A stretch of 35,621 bases of DNA from contig NZ_FZMO01000490.1 of assembly GCF_900197875.1 (NCBI RefSeq), positions 1-35,621 on the forward strand, in the 5' to 3' direction. The DNA is from Frankia canadensis. GTDB taxonomy: Bacteria > Actinomycetota > Actinomycetes > Frankiales > Frankiaceae. The translations under genes and the position numbers were made by a program. The notes under the pieces are model-generated. The model was not told the origin of the DNA, made no database searches, and saw only the letters and a program-made list of their open reading frames with translations. Each line of letters begins with the position of its first letter. The first letter of the stretch is position 1. Positions 16,607-28,200 of this stretch are shown one piece after another.

Positions 16607-16820
16607 CTATTTTGGTACCTGTTCAGCAGGCAGACCGACAAAACCCATCGCAGGGGCGTGACCATCTTGATCGGAACGTCAGAAATAATGGCCAGACCGG
16701 AAGGAAACACAACCTACTGCACAAATAATGTTATACCAGAGAACGTCGATCAATCCGCTAGCCTGGATGTTTGACCTGCGCCCCCTTCTCGGCGGCTGCC
16801 TCCTTGCGTCGTAATAAATT

Positions 16821-16850
16821 GCGGGCAAGATTGGGGCGGGCGAGATTGGG
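16821..16850. repeat. 15-base tandem repeat in the leader of the DUF916-like gene
   Basis: GCGGGCAAGATTGGG (16821-16835) is followed directly by GCGGGCGAGATTGGG (16836-16850), with one mismatch. It lies immediately upstream of the GGAGA ribosome site and GTG at 16868, so it would be part of the mRNA leader or an activator-binding region. Confidence 0.6.
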
Positions 16851-16867
16851 GGACTGGAGAATGTGGC

Positions 16868-18304
16868 GTGACACGCATACGGCACCACCACGGCCGGATC
16901 CGAGCCGCCGCGACGGCCGCCGCCATGGCGACGGTGGTCCTCGGCATCGGCGTACCAGCCCGCGCGCAGGCCGCCCCGCCCGGCGCAACGGCAGCACCGC
17001 GCAGTCCACGGCTACAGGTGACCTTCGACCCGCCGGGCATGCCAACACTGGCGGTTCCCGGCCAAACCGCCCTCGCTCACTTCCTGGTCACCAACCCAGG
17101 ACACGATGCCGTCCCGGTCGGGATCGGCCCAGCCATGCCGATCCCGGGCAACAACGGCCAGTTGGTCTTCGAGGACTCACCGGACCCCCGCTTCGGTTCC
17201 GGCGTCTCCTGGTCCCCGTCCCGGTTCGTCGCCAGCCCCGGCTCGACGACATCGATAGACGTGAAGGTCGCCGTCCCTCCCGCCATGGCGCCCGGTGGCT
17301 ATCTGCTCGGCTTCCTCGTTCGACCCTTGGTCGGTGGCCCCGGGGTCACGGTGCTCAACCAGCTGGGTGCGCTGGTCACGCTGCGGGTCCCCGGTGACAC
17401 CCACGAACATGCCAGCGTGCGTCTTAAGGACCTCGGCCGGCGGCTGCCGGTGCTGGGCCACGCGCAACTCGCCACCCGCGGGAACGTGACGCTACGCGTC
17501 ACGAACGACGGCCCGTCCAGTCTGTTCGCCTTCAACGAGGTGACCGCGGACCTGCGCCCGACCGGTATCGGCCACGCCGTCCTGCGCGGGCACACCCCGC
17601 GCCTCGACAACAACCGGCGGCAACCTCCGCAGCTGTTCATGCCTGGCAAATGGGCCGACCAGGAGATCTCCTGGGGTGCCTTCCCGCTCGGCCTCGGCCA
17701 GACCCGACTCGCCGCAGTCGTGTCTTACCACGCGGACCCGTCCACAACCCGGTCCATCACGGTAACGGCCAACGTCTGGGTCGTCTCACCCTGGTGCCTG
17801 TTGGCCATCGTCGGCTGGCTGGCACTGCTACTCGTCACATCCTCCGTGCAGGCACGCCGGCTCACCCGCGGCAGCCACCGCCAGCGGCGCGCTCCCGTCG
17901 TACGAGCCGCTCGGGCCGTGACAACCACCGTCCTCGGCCTGTTCGCCGTCGCGATGGTCGGGTTCGGTGACCTGCTCATCTACGGCATACTGGTCGCCGC
18001 AGGCACGCTCGGCGTAGCGGCGGCTGCCGTCCGGCCTCGCGGTCGGCTCTCGACGGCCGCCGCCGGGCACCGCCTCCGGATTGGCGCTCTGGCGCTCGCG
18101 GCAACCGGAACCATCGCCGGAGGGTTCGCCGTCGTGACGGTCGCACAAGGTCACCCGCCCGCAGTCGCCTGGGGCGTCTTCGCCGCGGTAGCCACCTGGG
18201 TCCTCCTGGTACGCGGGCTGCTGCACCGATTCGGGAGAACGCGGGTCATCGTGAGCGGCGGACGAGCCGGCGACAACACCACGATCGCCCCCAGGCCGGC
18301 CTGA
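16868..18304 (+). CDS. DUF916/WxLIP-like membrane protein with C-terminal multi-pass region
   Basis: The protein has 478 residues from GTG 16868 (GGAGA about 9 bases upstream). A signal peptide covers residues 1-36. The ectodomain (~48-300) has the layout of WxL-interacting proteins: LQVTFDPPGMPTLAVPGQTA, FLVTNPGHDAVPVGI, then SWSPSRFVASPGSTTSIDVKVAVPPAMAPGGYLLGFLV, a second Ig-like half (GNVTLRVTNDGPSSLFAF) and a final strand region. About four or five membrane segments follow (WCLLAIVGWLALLLV, TVLGLFAVAMVGFGDLLIY, ALALAATGTIAGGFAVVTV, WGVFAAVATWVLLV), more than the single anchor of Firmicutes WxLIPs. Family knowledge: DUF916/DUF3324 proteins tether WxL proteins and peptidoglycan. The WxL-like gene just upstream supports a matched pair. 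The family call is by architecture, not close similarity. Confidence 0.78.
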   Translation: MTRIRHHHGRIRAAATAAAMATVVLGIGVPARAQAAPPGATAAPRSPRLQVTFDPPGMPTLAVPGQTALAHFLVTNPGHDAVPVGIGPAMPIPGNNGQLVFEDSPDPRFGSGVSWSPSRFVASPGSTTSIDVKVAVPPAMAPGGYLLGFLVRPLVGGPGVTVLNQLGALVTLRVPGDTHEHASVRLKDLGRRLPVLGHAQLATRGNVTLRVTNDGPSSLFAFNEVTADLRPTGIGHAVLRGHTPRLDNNRRQPPQLFMPGKWADQEISWGAFPLGLGQTRLAAVVSYHADPSTTRSITVTANVWVVSPWCLLAIVGWLALLLVTSSVQARRLTRGSHRQRRAPVVRAARAVTTTVLGLFAVAMVGFGDLLIYGILVAAGTLGVAAAAVRPRGRLSTAAAGHRLRIGALALAATGTIAGGFAVVTVAQGHPPAVAWGVFAAVATWVLLVRGLLHRFGRTRVIVSGGRAGDNTTIAPRPA

Positions 18305-18344
18305 GCCGAGCCACTCACCGCGCCGTGGTCGCCTCGGATCCGGG

Positions 18345-19079
18345 CTATGCGTCCTGGTGGGTTTCCTCGTCGAGGCCGGGGCCCGGCGCCACCGCCCACT
18401 GGTCGTCAGGGCGGGGTCGTGCCCGTCTGCGAGACGACCATCGACGCCTCGCGACAATGCCGACGAGCAGCGCCGCGACGACACCCGCACCGACGTACAA
18501 CGTCACGAGCCATCCAGGCGGACCGCCGGCGGCATGGGAGCCCGCGCCCGATGCTCCCGCGGCCCCGCCCGCGGGCAGCCGGTCGGAATCGGCGGCGCAG
18601 ACGATCGGTCTGGAGTCGCCGTGCGCCGTCGCGCACGCCACGGAGGCAAGCCGTAGCTGGCCGGGCGGCAGCTTCGCCACCTCCCCGTGGACGACAACCG
18701 CGGTGTCCCGCCCGGCCGCCAGATCCGTGTGCCAGGTGACTGTCCCGGCGCTGATGACACCGTCGCGATCGGCCGAACCGAATCGCACGCCGGCAGGAAG
18801 CGTCTGGGTGACAACCAGGTCGTCGGCGTCAACGGTGCCGATATTGCGAATCTTCACTGTGTAGGTGACGCGGTCCCCCACAGCGACACTGGTATGCCCG
18901 TCATCGATCCCGATCGCCAGGTCCACGCCCGCCGCGTCTTCGTCCGGCGGCGATGGCGCGTCAGCCGCGAGGGCGGGAACGGACGTCGCAAGCATGCCGA
19001 AGGTGAACAGGGGCCCGCCGAGCAGCGCGGCGGCGAGGACCACACCTGCGCGTACCTTCCTGAGGCACAGGACGCTCAT
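18345..19079 (-). CDS. Small secreted DUF11-domain protein with C-terminal membrane anchor
   Basis: The protein has 244 residues. A signal peptide covers 1-38 (AGVVLAAALLGG, cleavage after ALA). A DUF11 domain lies at ~51-147 (DLAIGIDDGHTSVAVGDRVTYTVKIRNIGTVDADDLVVTQTLPAGV begins it, in two pieces around the Asn-rich turn). Two cysteines (VACATAHGDSRPIVC) echo the Cys pair of the giant's repeats. A Gly/Ala linker precedes a single membrane helix at ~189-210 (WLVTLYVGAGVVAALLVGIV) and a basic cytoplasmic tail. There is no LPXTG before the helix. It follows the giant gene on the same strand after 129 bases, so it probably shares its transcript, and may dock the giant at the membrane through DUF11-DUF11 contacts (inference). 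Confidence 0.82.
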   Translation of the reverse strand: MSVLCLRKVRAGVVLAAALLGGPLFTFGMLATSVPALAADAPSPPDEDAAGVDLAIGIDDGHTSVAVGDRVTYTVKIRNIGTVDADDLVVTQTLPAGVRFGSADRDGVISAGTVTWHTDLAAGRDTAVVVHGEVAKLPPGQLRLASVACATAHGDSRPIVCAADSDRLPAGGAAGASGAGSHAAGGPPGWLVTLYVGAGVVAALLVGIVARRRWSSRRRARPRPDDQWAVAPGPGLDEETHQDA

Positions 19080-19208
19080 CTCAGTCTCTTTCCGATCGGC
19101 CTGTCAGCGGTGGAACGGTGGACCGGTATCCCCGCGGCGGCCGGTGCCGGTTCCCGTGAAGCCCGACAGTCCCCCGGCGAACGGCTGCCCGGTGCTCGGG
19201 ACATCCGC

Positions 19209-22200
19209 TCACCGTGTGGCCGCTATGTAGTCCAGGGTGGTGGAGTAGGTGTCGGAGGTGACGAACGGTATGTCGATCGCATAGTCGTTGCTGACCGCGT
19301 CCCCGTCCGGCGCGGAGGCTTGTTCCTGGGAGTAGACCCCCACCGCTGCGACGTCCGACAGCGGCTGGAATCCCGACGTGTCGGGCCCCCGGACCAGCAG
19401 GGACCCCACCGCAATGGTGTCGCCGTTGCCGGGTGTCGCGGCCGTCAGCGTCGGCGAGGCGCCCTGGACCGCGACCGTGTAGCCGTCGGTGCTGTTCGTC
19501 GTGACGGTCATGGTCACCGCCCCGTCCTGGGTGGCGGTGCTGCCCGGCTCTCCCGTCAGGGTGAAGGCGCTGGTGAGATTGGTGAGAGTGAGGCTCTGTG
19601 CCAGGATCGTGATCGACGTCGTGCACACTGGTTCCTCGCCGGCGCCTGTGCAGGTGCTGCCCGCGGCCCCCGACTCCACCCGGTTCATCAGTGTCGCGCC
19701 CGGTGTCGCCGCGTCGTCGACCGTGACCGAATAGGTGATCGTCACGGCCGCGCCGGCCGCGAGGTTCCCGGTCCAGGTCAGCGCGGGCGCCGCATAGGTG
19801 ACCGCGCCCGTGGTGGCGGTCGCGTCGGCGTTGTAGACCGCCTTGTCCACGACCGAGGCGAGGTCGTCGGAGATGGTCACGCCGGTGTAGGCGGCCTCAC
19901 CGGTGTTCGTCGCGGTGATCGTGTACTGGACGGTCGAGCCGACGACGGCACCGGTCTGGTCCGCCGTCTTGGTGATCGTCAGGGCCGGGACCAGTACCGC
20001 GGTGGTCGTCGTGCAGGCGGCGGCACCCTCGCCGACCAGGCAGGTGGAGCCGGGTGTGGTCGAGGCGATCGCGTTGCTGGCCAGCCGGTTGCCGTTCGCG
20101 GGCAGCGCGGTGGTCACCGAGTAGGTGATGGTCGCGGTCGCGCCGACGGCGAGGTCTCCCGTCCAGGTCAGGTCAGGCGAGGTGAAACCGACCACGCCGG
20201 TGCTCGCCGCGGCGTCACCGTTGTACGCGGCGTCGTCGAGCACCTCCGCGAGGTCGTCGGTGAACGAGGCCCCCGTGTACGGCGTCTGCCCGGTGTTCTG
20301 GACGGTGACGGTGTAGTCGATCGGGCTGCCCGCGACGACGGTCGCGTTCCCGGTGCCGGTGGCGGCGGTCTTCGTGATGGTGAGCGCGGGGACGAGCACC
20401 ACGACGACGCCGCCGCAGGCGGGAGCGCCGCCGCCACCGCTGGGGCAGGTGCTGCCCAGCGCATCAGAGGTCACCACGTTGAGCAACACCCGGTCACCCA
20501 GGTCCGGGTCGTTGACCGTGAACGAATAGGTGATCGTCGCGCTGGCACCGACCGCGAGGTCGCCTGTCCAGCTCAGCGTCGGCGCCGTGAAGGCCACCGT
20601 GCCGTCGGTGGCGCTCGCGTCGTTGTTGTACACGGCATCATTCAGGACACCGCTCACGTCGTCGTTGACCGTGGCGCCCGTGTAGGGGCTTTCTCCGCTG
20701 TTCGTCACGGTGATCGTGTAGGTGACGACGCTGCCGGGAGTCGTGGTCGTCGTGTCGGCGGCCTTGGCGATGGTGAGTGCCGGGGTGAGGATGTCGACCG
20801 TCACCGTGCAGTCCGGGTTCGGGCTTCCCGGCGGGCAGCTGCTCCCGGCGGTCGAGGACGACGCGACGATGGTCACCGTCTTGTCGCCGGGATCAGGGCT
20901 CTTCACCGTGGCAGACCCGGTGATGGTCACCGACTGGCCGGGTGCCAGGTCGCCCGTCCAGATGAGGCGCCCGATGGCAGGATCCAGGTTCAGGACTCCT
21001 GACGTGGCGACGGCGTCACTGTTGTAGTCCGCGTCGTCCAGCAGCCCGTCGAAGGCAGCATTCACCACCGCGTTCGTATAGGAGGTCCGGCCGGCGTTGG
21101 CCGCGATGAGCGTGAAGGAGACGACCTGCCCGGGGATCGCCGTGGACACGTTCGACGCGAAGGTGATGGTGAGCGCGCCGACCGGCACGGACACCGAGCA
21201 CCGCGGGTCGGTGCTCCCGGTGGCGCAGTTGTTGCCCGCCGCGGTGGAACTGACGGTGTTCACCAGCTCGCCGTCGCCGTCGCCGGCACCCGACGCCAGG
21301 ACCGTGACCGAATAGGTGATGGTGGCCGAGCTGCCCGGATTCAGGTCCCCGGTCCAGGTCAACGTCGGACTGACAAGACCGACCGTGCCGACGGACGCGG
21401 ACGCGTCGTTGTTGTAGGTGGCGTCGTCGAGGACCCCGCCCAGGGCGTCACTGACGACGGCGCCCGTGTACGGCGTCTGGCCCGAGTTGGTCACCGCGAT
21501 CGTGTAGGTCACGGTGCCGCCGGGCACCGTCGACGCCGCGCTCGCCGACTTCACGATCGTCAGCGCCGGGGTGAGAACGGCGACGTTCGTCGAGCAGGCG
21601 GGGTTTCCGCTGGCCGGCGGGCAGGTGTTCCCGACCTCGTTCGACGTGACGGCGGCTACCAGCAGCTTGTCGCCCGGGTCGGGAACGAGCACGGTGGCCG
21701 AGAACGTCACGGTCACCACCGCGCCGACGGCGAGATCCCCGGTCCAGGTGAGCACCGGTGCGGCATAGCCGACCGAGCCGGCCGAGGCCACCGCGTCCGC
21801 GTTGTAGGTGGCGTCGTCGAGCAGGCCGGCGAGCGAGTTGGTGACGGTGGCGCCGGTGTAGGGGGTCTCACCGCTGTTCGTGAGGGTCATCGTGTAGCCG
21901 ACCGTGCCGCCCGGAACGGTGAACGTGGCGTTCGCCGAGGTCGCGATCGTCAGCCCGGGGAGCAGGACCGGGACGGTGGCAGTGCACCGGGGGTCACTGC
22001 CCCCGTCCGGGCAGTTGCTACCGGGCAGGTTCGAGGTGACGCTGAAGGCCAGGAGCCGGTTGCCGGTGTCCGGGTTGTTGACCCGGGCACTTCCCGTCAC
22101 AGTAATCGTCGCACCGACCGGGATGTCTCCCGTCCAGACCGCGCCCGTCCCCCCCACGACCAGGGTCCCGGAGCTGACGGTCTGCTCGCCCGTTGGCGTG

Positions 22201-25200
22201 GCGTCGTCCACGAGGTCGGCGCCGTTGAACGGCACGGTGACGCCCGTGTAGGGGGTCTGACCCGTGTTGCTGAAGGTGACGGTGAACACGACCACTCCCC
22301 CCGGAGTGGTCGACGAGACGTTCGCCGAGTTCGCGAAGATCAATTGACTCACCGTCACCGTCACCGTGCACCGCGGGTCGGTGCCCGCGACCGGGCAGTT
22401 ACTCCCGACCGAATTCGACTCCACCGAGTTCACGAGGATGTCGTCGCCGCCCCCGTGCTCCAGGGCGGAATAGGTGATGGTGACGGTCCCTGATGCGGGG
22501 ACGTCGCCGGTCCAGGACAGCACGGGCGCCGTGTAGGTCACCGTGCCGGCGGAGGCGGCCGCGTCGGCGTTGTAGGTGGCGTTCGTCAGGACGTCGCCCA
22601 GGTCATCGGTGAAGGCCGCCCCGAGGTACGGCGTGACGCCCGCGTTCGTGACCGTGATCGTGTAGGTCACCGTCCCGCCCCTGGCCACCGAGGGTGCCCC
22701 CGCGGTCTTGGTGAACGTCAGCAGCGCCGCCGTGACGGCCGTCACCGTCGCGGTGCATCGCGGGTCGGAGCCGCCGGACGGGCAGTTCGATCCCGCCGAC
22801 GACGAGACGATCGTGTTCGTCAGGGACTGGCTGCCCGTATCCGGGTTGTGGACCGTCACCGTGTAGCTGATCGTGGCGCTGGCACCCGGATCGAGGCTGC
22901 CGGTCCAGGACAGGGTCGGGGTGCTGAAGGAGACCGTGCCGGTCGACGCCGTGGCGTCCGCGTTGTAGACCGCGTCGTCGAGGACGTCGGCGAGGGAGGT
23001 GCTGAACGTGGCGGCCGGGTAGGCCGTCTGGCCGGAGTTCGTCACCGTGATCGTGTAGGTGAGCGTCGCCCCCGGTACCGCGGTGGCGCTGCCGGTGGTC
23101 TGCGCGATCGTCAGCGCCGGGGTGAGAACGGCGACGTTCGTCGAGCAGGCGGGGTTTCCGCTGGCCGGCGGGCAGGTGTTCCCGACCTCGTTCGACGTGA
23201 CGGCGGCTACCAGCAGCTTGTCGCCCGGGTCGGGAACGAGCACGGTGGCCGAGAACGTCACGGTCACCACCGCGCCGACGGCGAGATCCCCGGTCCAGGT
23301 GAGCACCGGTGCGGCATAGCCGACCGAGCCGGCCGAGGCCACCGCGTCCGCGTTGTAGGTGGCGTCGTCGAGCAGGCCGGCGAGCGAGTTGGTGACGGTG
23401 GCGCCGGTGTAGGGGGTCTCACCGCTGTTCGTGAGGGTCATCGTGTAGCCGACCGTGCCGCCCGGAACGGTGAACGTGGCGTTCGCCGAGGTCGCGATCG
23501 TCAGCCCGGGGAGCAGGACCGGGACGGTGGCAGTGCACCGGGGGTCACTGCCCCCGTCCGGGCAGTTGCTACCGGGCAGGTTCGAGGTGACGCTGAGGGT
23601 CAGGAGCCGGTTGCCGGTGTCCGGGTTGTTGACCCGGACATTTCCCGCCAAAGTAATCGTCGCGCCGACCGGGATGTCTCCCGTCCAAGCCGCGCTCGTA
23701 TCCCCAACGACCAGGGTCCCGGAGCTGGCGGTCTGCTCGCCGGTTCCCGTGCCGTCGTCCACGAGGTCGGCGCCGCTGAACGGCACGGTGATGCCCGTGT
23801 AGGGGGTCTGACCCGTGTTGCTGAGGGTGGTGGTGAACGTGACCACTCCCCCCGGAGTGGTCGACGGGACGTTCGCGGAGCTCACGAAGATCAATTGACT
23901 CACCGTCACCGTCACCGTGCACCGCGGGTCGGTGCCCGCGACCGGGCAGTTGCTGCCCACGGTCGACGAGGTCAGTGTGTTGGTCAGCAGCCCGTCGCCG
24001 ATGCTCACGGCGTTGGTGGTGACCGAGTAGACGATCGTCGCCGAAGCCCCGGGCGCCAGGTCTCCGGTCCAGGACAGGGTGGGCGCGGCGTAGCTGGCGG
24101 TACCCGTCGACGCCGTGACGTCGGCGTTGTACGTCGCCGCGTCCAGCAGGCCGCTGAGCGAGTCGGCGAACGTCGCACCGGTATACGGGGTCGGGCCGGA
24201 GTTCGTCACGGTCACCGTGTAGGTGACGACCCCGCCGGGCGTCGTGGTCGGCGAGCTCGCGGACTTCACGATCGTGAGGTCGGGCACGAGGACGTTGACC
24301 GTGGCGGAGCACGCCGGATCACTCCCACCGACCGGGCAGTTGCTGCCGATCACCGGCGAGGTGACGGTGTTGACCACCACCTTGTCACCGGGATCGGGGT
24401 CGAGCACCGTGACCGTGAACGTGATGGTCACGGTTGCCCCGACCCCGAGGTCTCCCGTCCAGGTGAGGTTGGGGGCCGTGTAGGACAGGGAGCCGGTGGA
24501 CGCGGTGGCGTCGGCGTTGTAGGTCGCGTCGGAGAGAACCCGGGCCAGCGAGTCGGTGACCGATATGCCGGTGTAGGGCGTCTCACCCGTGTTCGCCACC
24601 GCGATGGTGTATGTGATGGTCCCACCGGGCGTGATCGTGACGACGTTCGCCGTCGTCTCGATCGAAAGGCCCGGTGTCAGCACCGGCACGACGGAGGTAC
24701 AGGCGGGCGCCGGCGCCCCGGCGGGGCAGGTGTTGCCCTGCGTGGCCGAGACGATGGTCGCGGCCAGGACCTTGTTACCGGTGTCGGGGTTTTTCACCGT
24801 GAGCGACGACGTCACGGTCACCGACGCCCCCGGGGCGAGGCTGCCCTGCCACACCAGGTCACCCCCGACCAGCCCGAACGTTCCCGAGGTGGTCTGGGCG
24901 TCCAGGTTGTAGGTGGCGTCGTCGAGCAGGCCACCGAGGGGGACCGTGAAGGTCGCGTTGGGGAACGGGGTCTGGCCGTCGTTCACCGCCGTGTAGGTGA
25001 AGCCGACCACCTGGCCCGGCTGGGTCGTCGTCACCGTGCTCGACGAGGTGATCGTCAGGATCGAGACGGTCACGGCGTTGGCGCAGCGCGGATCCGTGCC
25101 TCCGACGGGGCAGGTCGTCCCCACCGTCGGCGAGGTGACCGCGCTGGAGAGAATCTTGTTGCCCGTGTCGGGGTTCGCCGCCGTCACCGAGTAGGTCACC

Positions 25201-28200
25201 GTCACCGCGGCCCCGGCGGCGAGGTCTCCCGTCCAGGTGAGATTGGGGCTGGTGAACGTCACCGCGCCGGTCGTCGCGGTCGCGTCGGCATTGTAGACGG
25301 CGTCGTCGAGGACTCCCGCCAGGGCGTCGGTGAACGTGACACCGGAATACGCCGCGGCGGCCGTGTTCGTCGCCGTGATGGTGTAGTTCACCGTCCCGCC
25401 AGGTGCGACCGACGACGCGCTGGCGGACTTCACGATGACGATCGGGCCGGCCGTGACGGACAGCGTGACCGCCTGGGTGGCGGTGACCCCGAACGCGTCA
25501 GTCACCTGGACCGTGAACGGGTAGCTGCCGGCGGTGGTCGGGGTGCCGGACAGGACGCCGGTCGACGGGTCGAGGGTGATCCCGGGCGGCAGCGTCCCGG
25601 CGGTGACCGACCAGGCGAACGGCCCGGTCCCCCCGGTGACCACGAGGGTGCTGCTGTAGGGGACACCCACCTGCGCCGCCGGCGGCGCGGGGAACCCGAG
25701 TGTCGGCCGCGCCGCCATCACGAGGCTGACGGTCTTCGTCGCGGACAGGCCGAGCGCGTCGACCACGCGGACCGCGAACGACGCCGTGCCCGCGGTGGTC
25801 GGCGTGCCCGACAGCAGACCGGTCGAGGTGTTCAGGGTGACTCCCGGCGGCAGCGCACCGGCGCTCACCGACCAGACGAAGGGACTCGTTCCCCCCGAGA
25901 CGGTCAGCTGGTCGCTGTAGACCACGCCGACCTCGCCCGACGGCGGCGGCGGGAAGGGCAGCGTCGGCGCCGACGCGATCGAGATCGTCAGGTTCTGCGT
26001 CGCTGCCTGGCCGCTGGCATCCACCACCCGGACCGTGAAGGGATAGCTGCCGGCCGCTGCCGGTGTGCCGGAAAGCAGGCCCGACGCGCTGTTGAGGCTG
26101 AGACCCGGCGGCAGGCTTCCGTCGCTGATCGACCAGACGTACGGGGAGGTGCCACCGGTGACGGTGAACTGGTCGCTGTACGCGGCGCCCACGCCACCCG
26201 TCGGTGGTGGTGGCAGTGCCAGGCTGGGCGAGCTGTTGATCGTGACCGCCGATGAGGCGGCCGACTGGGGCCCCGTCCCGGCCGCGTTGATCGCCGCGAC
26301 CCGGAAGGTGTAGGTCGTGCCGCCGGTCAGCCCGCTGACGGTCTGTGTGGTGGCGGTACCCGTGAAGGTCCGGGGTGTCTGTGCCACGCCTGCGATGTAT
26401 GGGGTGACGACGTAGCCGGTGATCGCGCTGCCGTTGCTGGCCGGAGTGGTCCAGGACAGGGTCGCCGACGTGCTGCCCGCGCTCACCGCCGTGATCGCCG
26501 GGGCGGCCGGCAGCGCGTACGGCACCACGGCGGCCGACTGCGGGCTCGCCGCGCCCGTGCCGACGGCGTTGACGGCCGCCACCGTGAAGGTGTATGAGCC
26601 GCCCGCGGTCAGACCGGTCAGCGTTCGGGTGGTCGTCGAGGCGTCGTAGGACACCGGCGTCTGCGCCACCCCGCCCAGGAAGGGAGTCACGACGTATCCG
26701 GTGATGGCACTGCCGTTGCTCGCCGGGGCGACCCAGGTGACCGTGGCACTCGTGATGCCCGCGGTAGCGCTCGGAGCCGCCGGTGTCGCGGGGGCGCTCG
26801 TGTAGACGTAGGAGACCACCCCGGCCACCCCGCGCGTCACGACGGTGATCCCGACGGCCGCGGCGCTCGTCCGCGCGGGCATCGACGAGATCTGCAGCGA
26901 TCCGTCGCCGTTCACGGTGAAGCATCCCGCGGCCGGGCCGGACTGGCACGGCAGCAGCACCACCGGCGTGCCCGCCTGCTGCTGCGCCGTCGTCCCGATC
27001 TCGATCGCCGTCGCGCCGGAGATGTTGGTGCCGGTCACCGTGGCGGCACCACCGCCGGAGACTGTCCCCGAGGCCGGCGAGATGGCCAGGGACGTGGGTG
27101 TCGCCGGTACCGTTCCCGCCGTCGTGCTGCCCGCGAATCCGGGATTCGCGTCGTTCGAGGACGAGGTGGTGACCGAGGTCGTCTGGATCAGCGCCGGCGT
27201 GACACCGGAACCAGTCACGATCGCCACCACGGTGACGGGGGTGAGCGTCGTCCCGTTCGTGAAGGGTCCGTTGCTGTTGGTACAGGTGATACTTCGCCCC
27301 ACCGGAGCCTGGCAGACCCAGCCGGTTCCGAACGCTCCCACCGGCACGACGTTCACCGGTACCGTCTCCGTCACCGAGATCGGCGACGCCTCGTCGGCTC
27401 CGGCGCTGACCCCGGCGGTCACCGTGTAGTTGACCGGGTCACCCGGCTGCGGGGTCGGGCCGTTGTAGCTCGTCGCCGCCACGTTCAACTGCGGGACCGG
27501 GTTGAACGTCACCACCCGGGCCTCGTCGAGCTCGTGGTAGTCGGTCACCGAACCGGTCGACGCCGCCCAGCCGAACGCCAGCTGGCGCGGAATCCCGGCC
27601 GAGGTGGTCCAGGATGACGGGTAGAGGCCGGCGGGCACGGTGGGCAGCGCGCCCTGCAGTGTTCGGGCCGTCCCGCCCACCGGAGTGAACACGACCTTGT
27701 AGGTCCCGGGAGCCGCCGAGACACCGCTGTTGGTCACGATGGTCTGCGCGGTGGGGTTGATGACCACCTCCACCGGCACCTTCGACGCGTTGCGCGTGGC
27801 GGCCCCCAACGCCACCGGAGGGGACGCCGTCGTCGTCGCCGTGCTGTTGATCGCGCAGTATCCGACAAGTCCAGCGCCGGGCCCGCGCACGACGACCTGG
27901 CCAGGCACCCTCCCGCCCGTGGTGGAGATGTAGGCGGGATTCGTGCACCCGGAGCCCTGGTACGTGCTGTTGCTGTAGTTCCCGAAGACGTCCAGGCCGA
28001 TGCCGAGATAGCCGTTGCTCATCCCTACCAGGCTCGAGCTGGCGGGAGTGTATCCGAGCGCGCCACCCGGCTGCCCGAGGTTCGCCGGTGCCGTCGGGGC
28101 CGCCGGGTTGACCGCCGACAAAATGAATGCCAAGCCGTCCGCGTGGGTTCCGCCGTACTGGTATGTGTTGAAGGTGACGTCCAGGCCCTGCGAGGTCGGC

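Larger units (their letters stand above)
16531..16867. other. Intergenic region with terminator, tandem repeat and AT-rich promoter zone
   Basis: It contains the terminator at 16574-16606, a noticeably AT-richer section around 16680-16735 with TATACC at 16732-16737 as a possible -10, and a 15-base tandem repeat at 16821-16850. No gene is visible. It separates the WxL-like gene from the DUF916-like gene transcriptionally. Confidence 0.5.

Noticed and set aside
18687-21002. 771-codon plus-strand frame over the ends of the giant and small DUF11 genes
   Set aside because: It is low-complexity shadow translation; both minus-strand genes have signal peptides and clear domains.
19600-25440. Regularly spaced repeats that might suggest a CRISPR array
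   Set aside because: The period is about 390 bp, in frame and coding (DUF11 repeats); there are no short palindromic repeats or spacers.
22848-26255. Open frame of 1,135 codons on the plus strand
   Set aside because: It is antisense to the DUF11 array of the giant gene. Its Arg/Gly/Val-rich repetitive translation is the mirror of GC-rich codons, with no domain or ribosome site.
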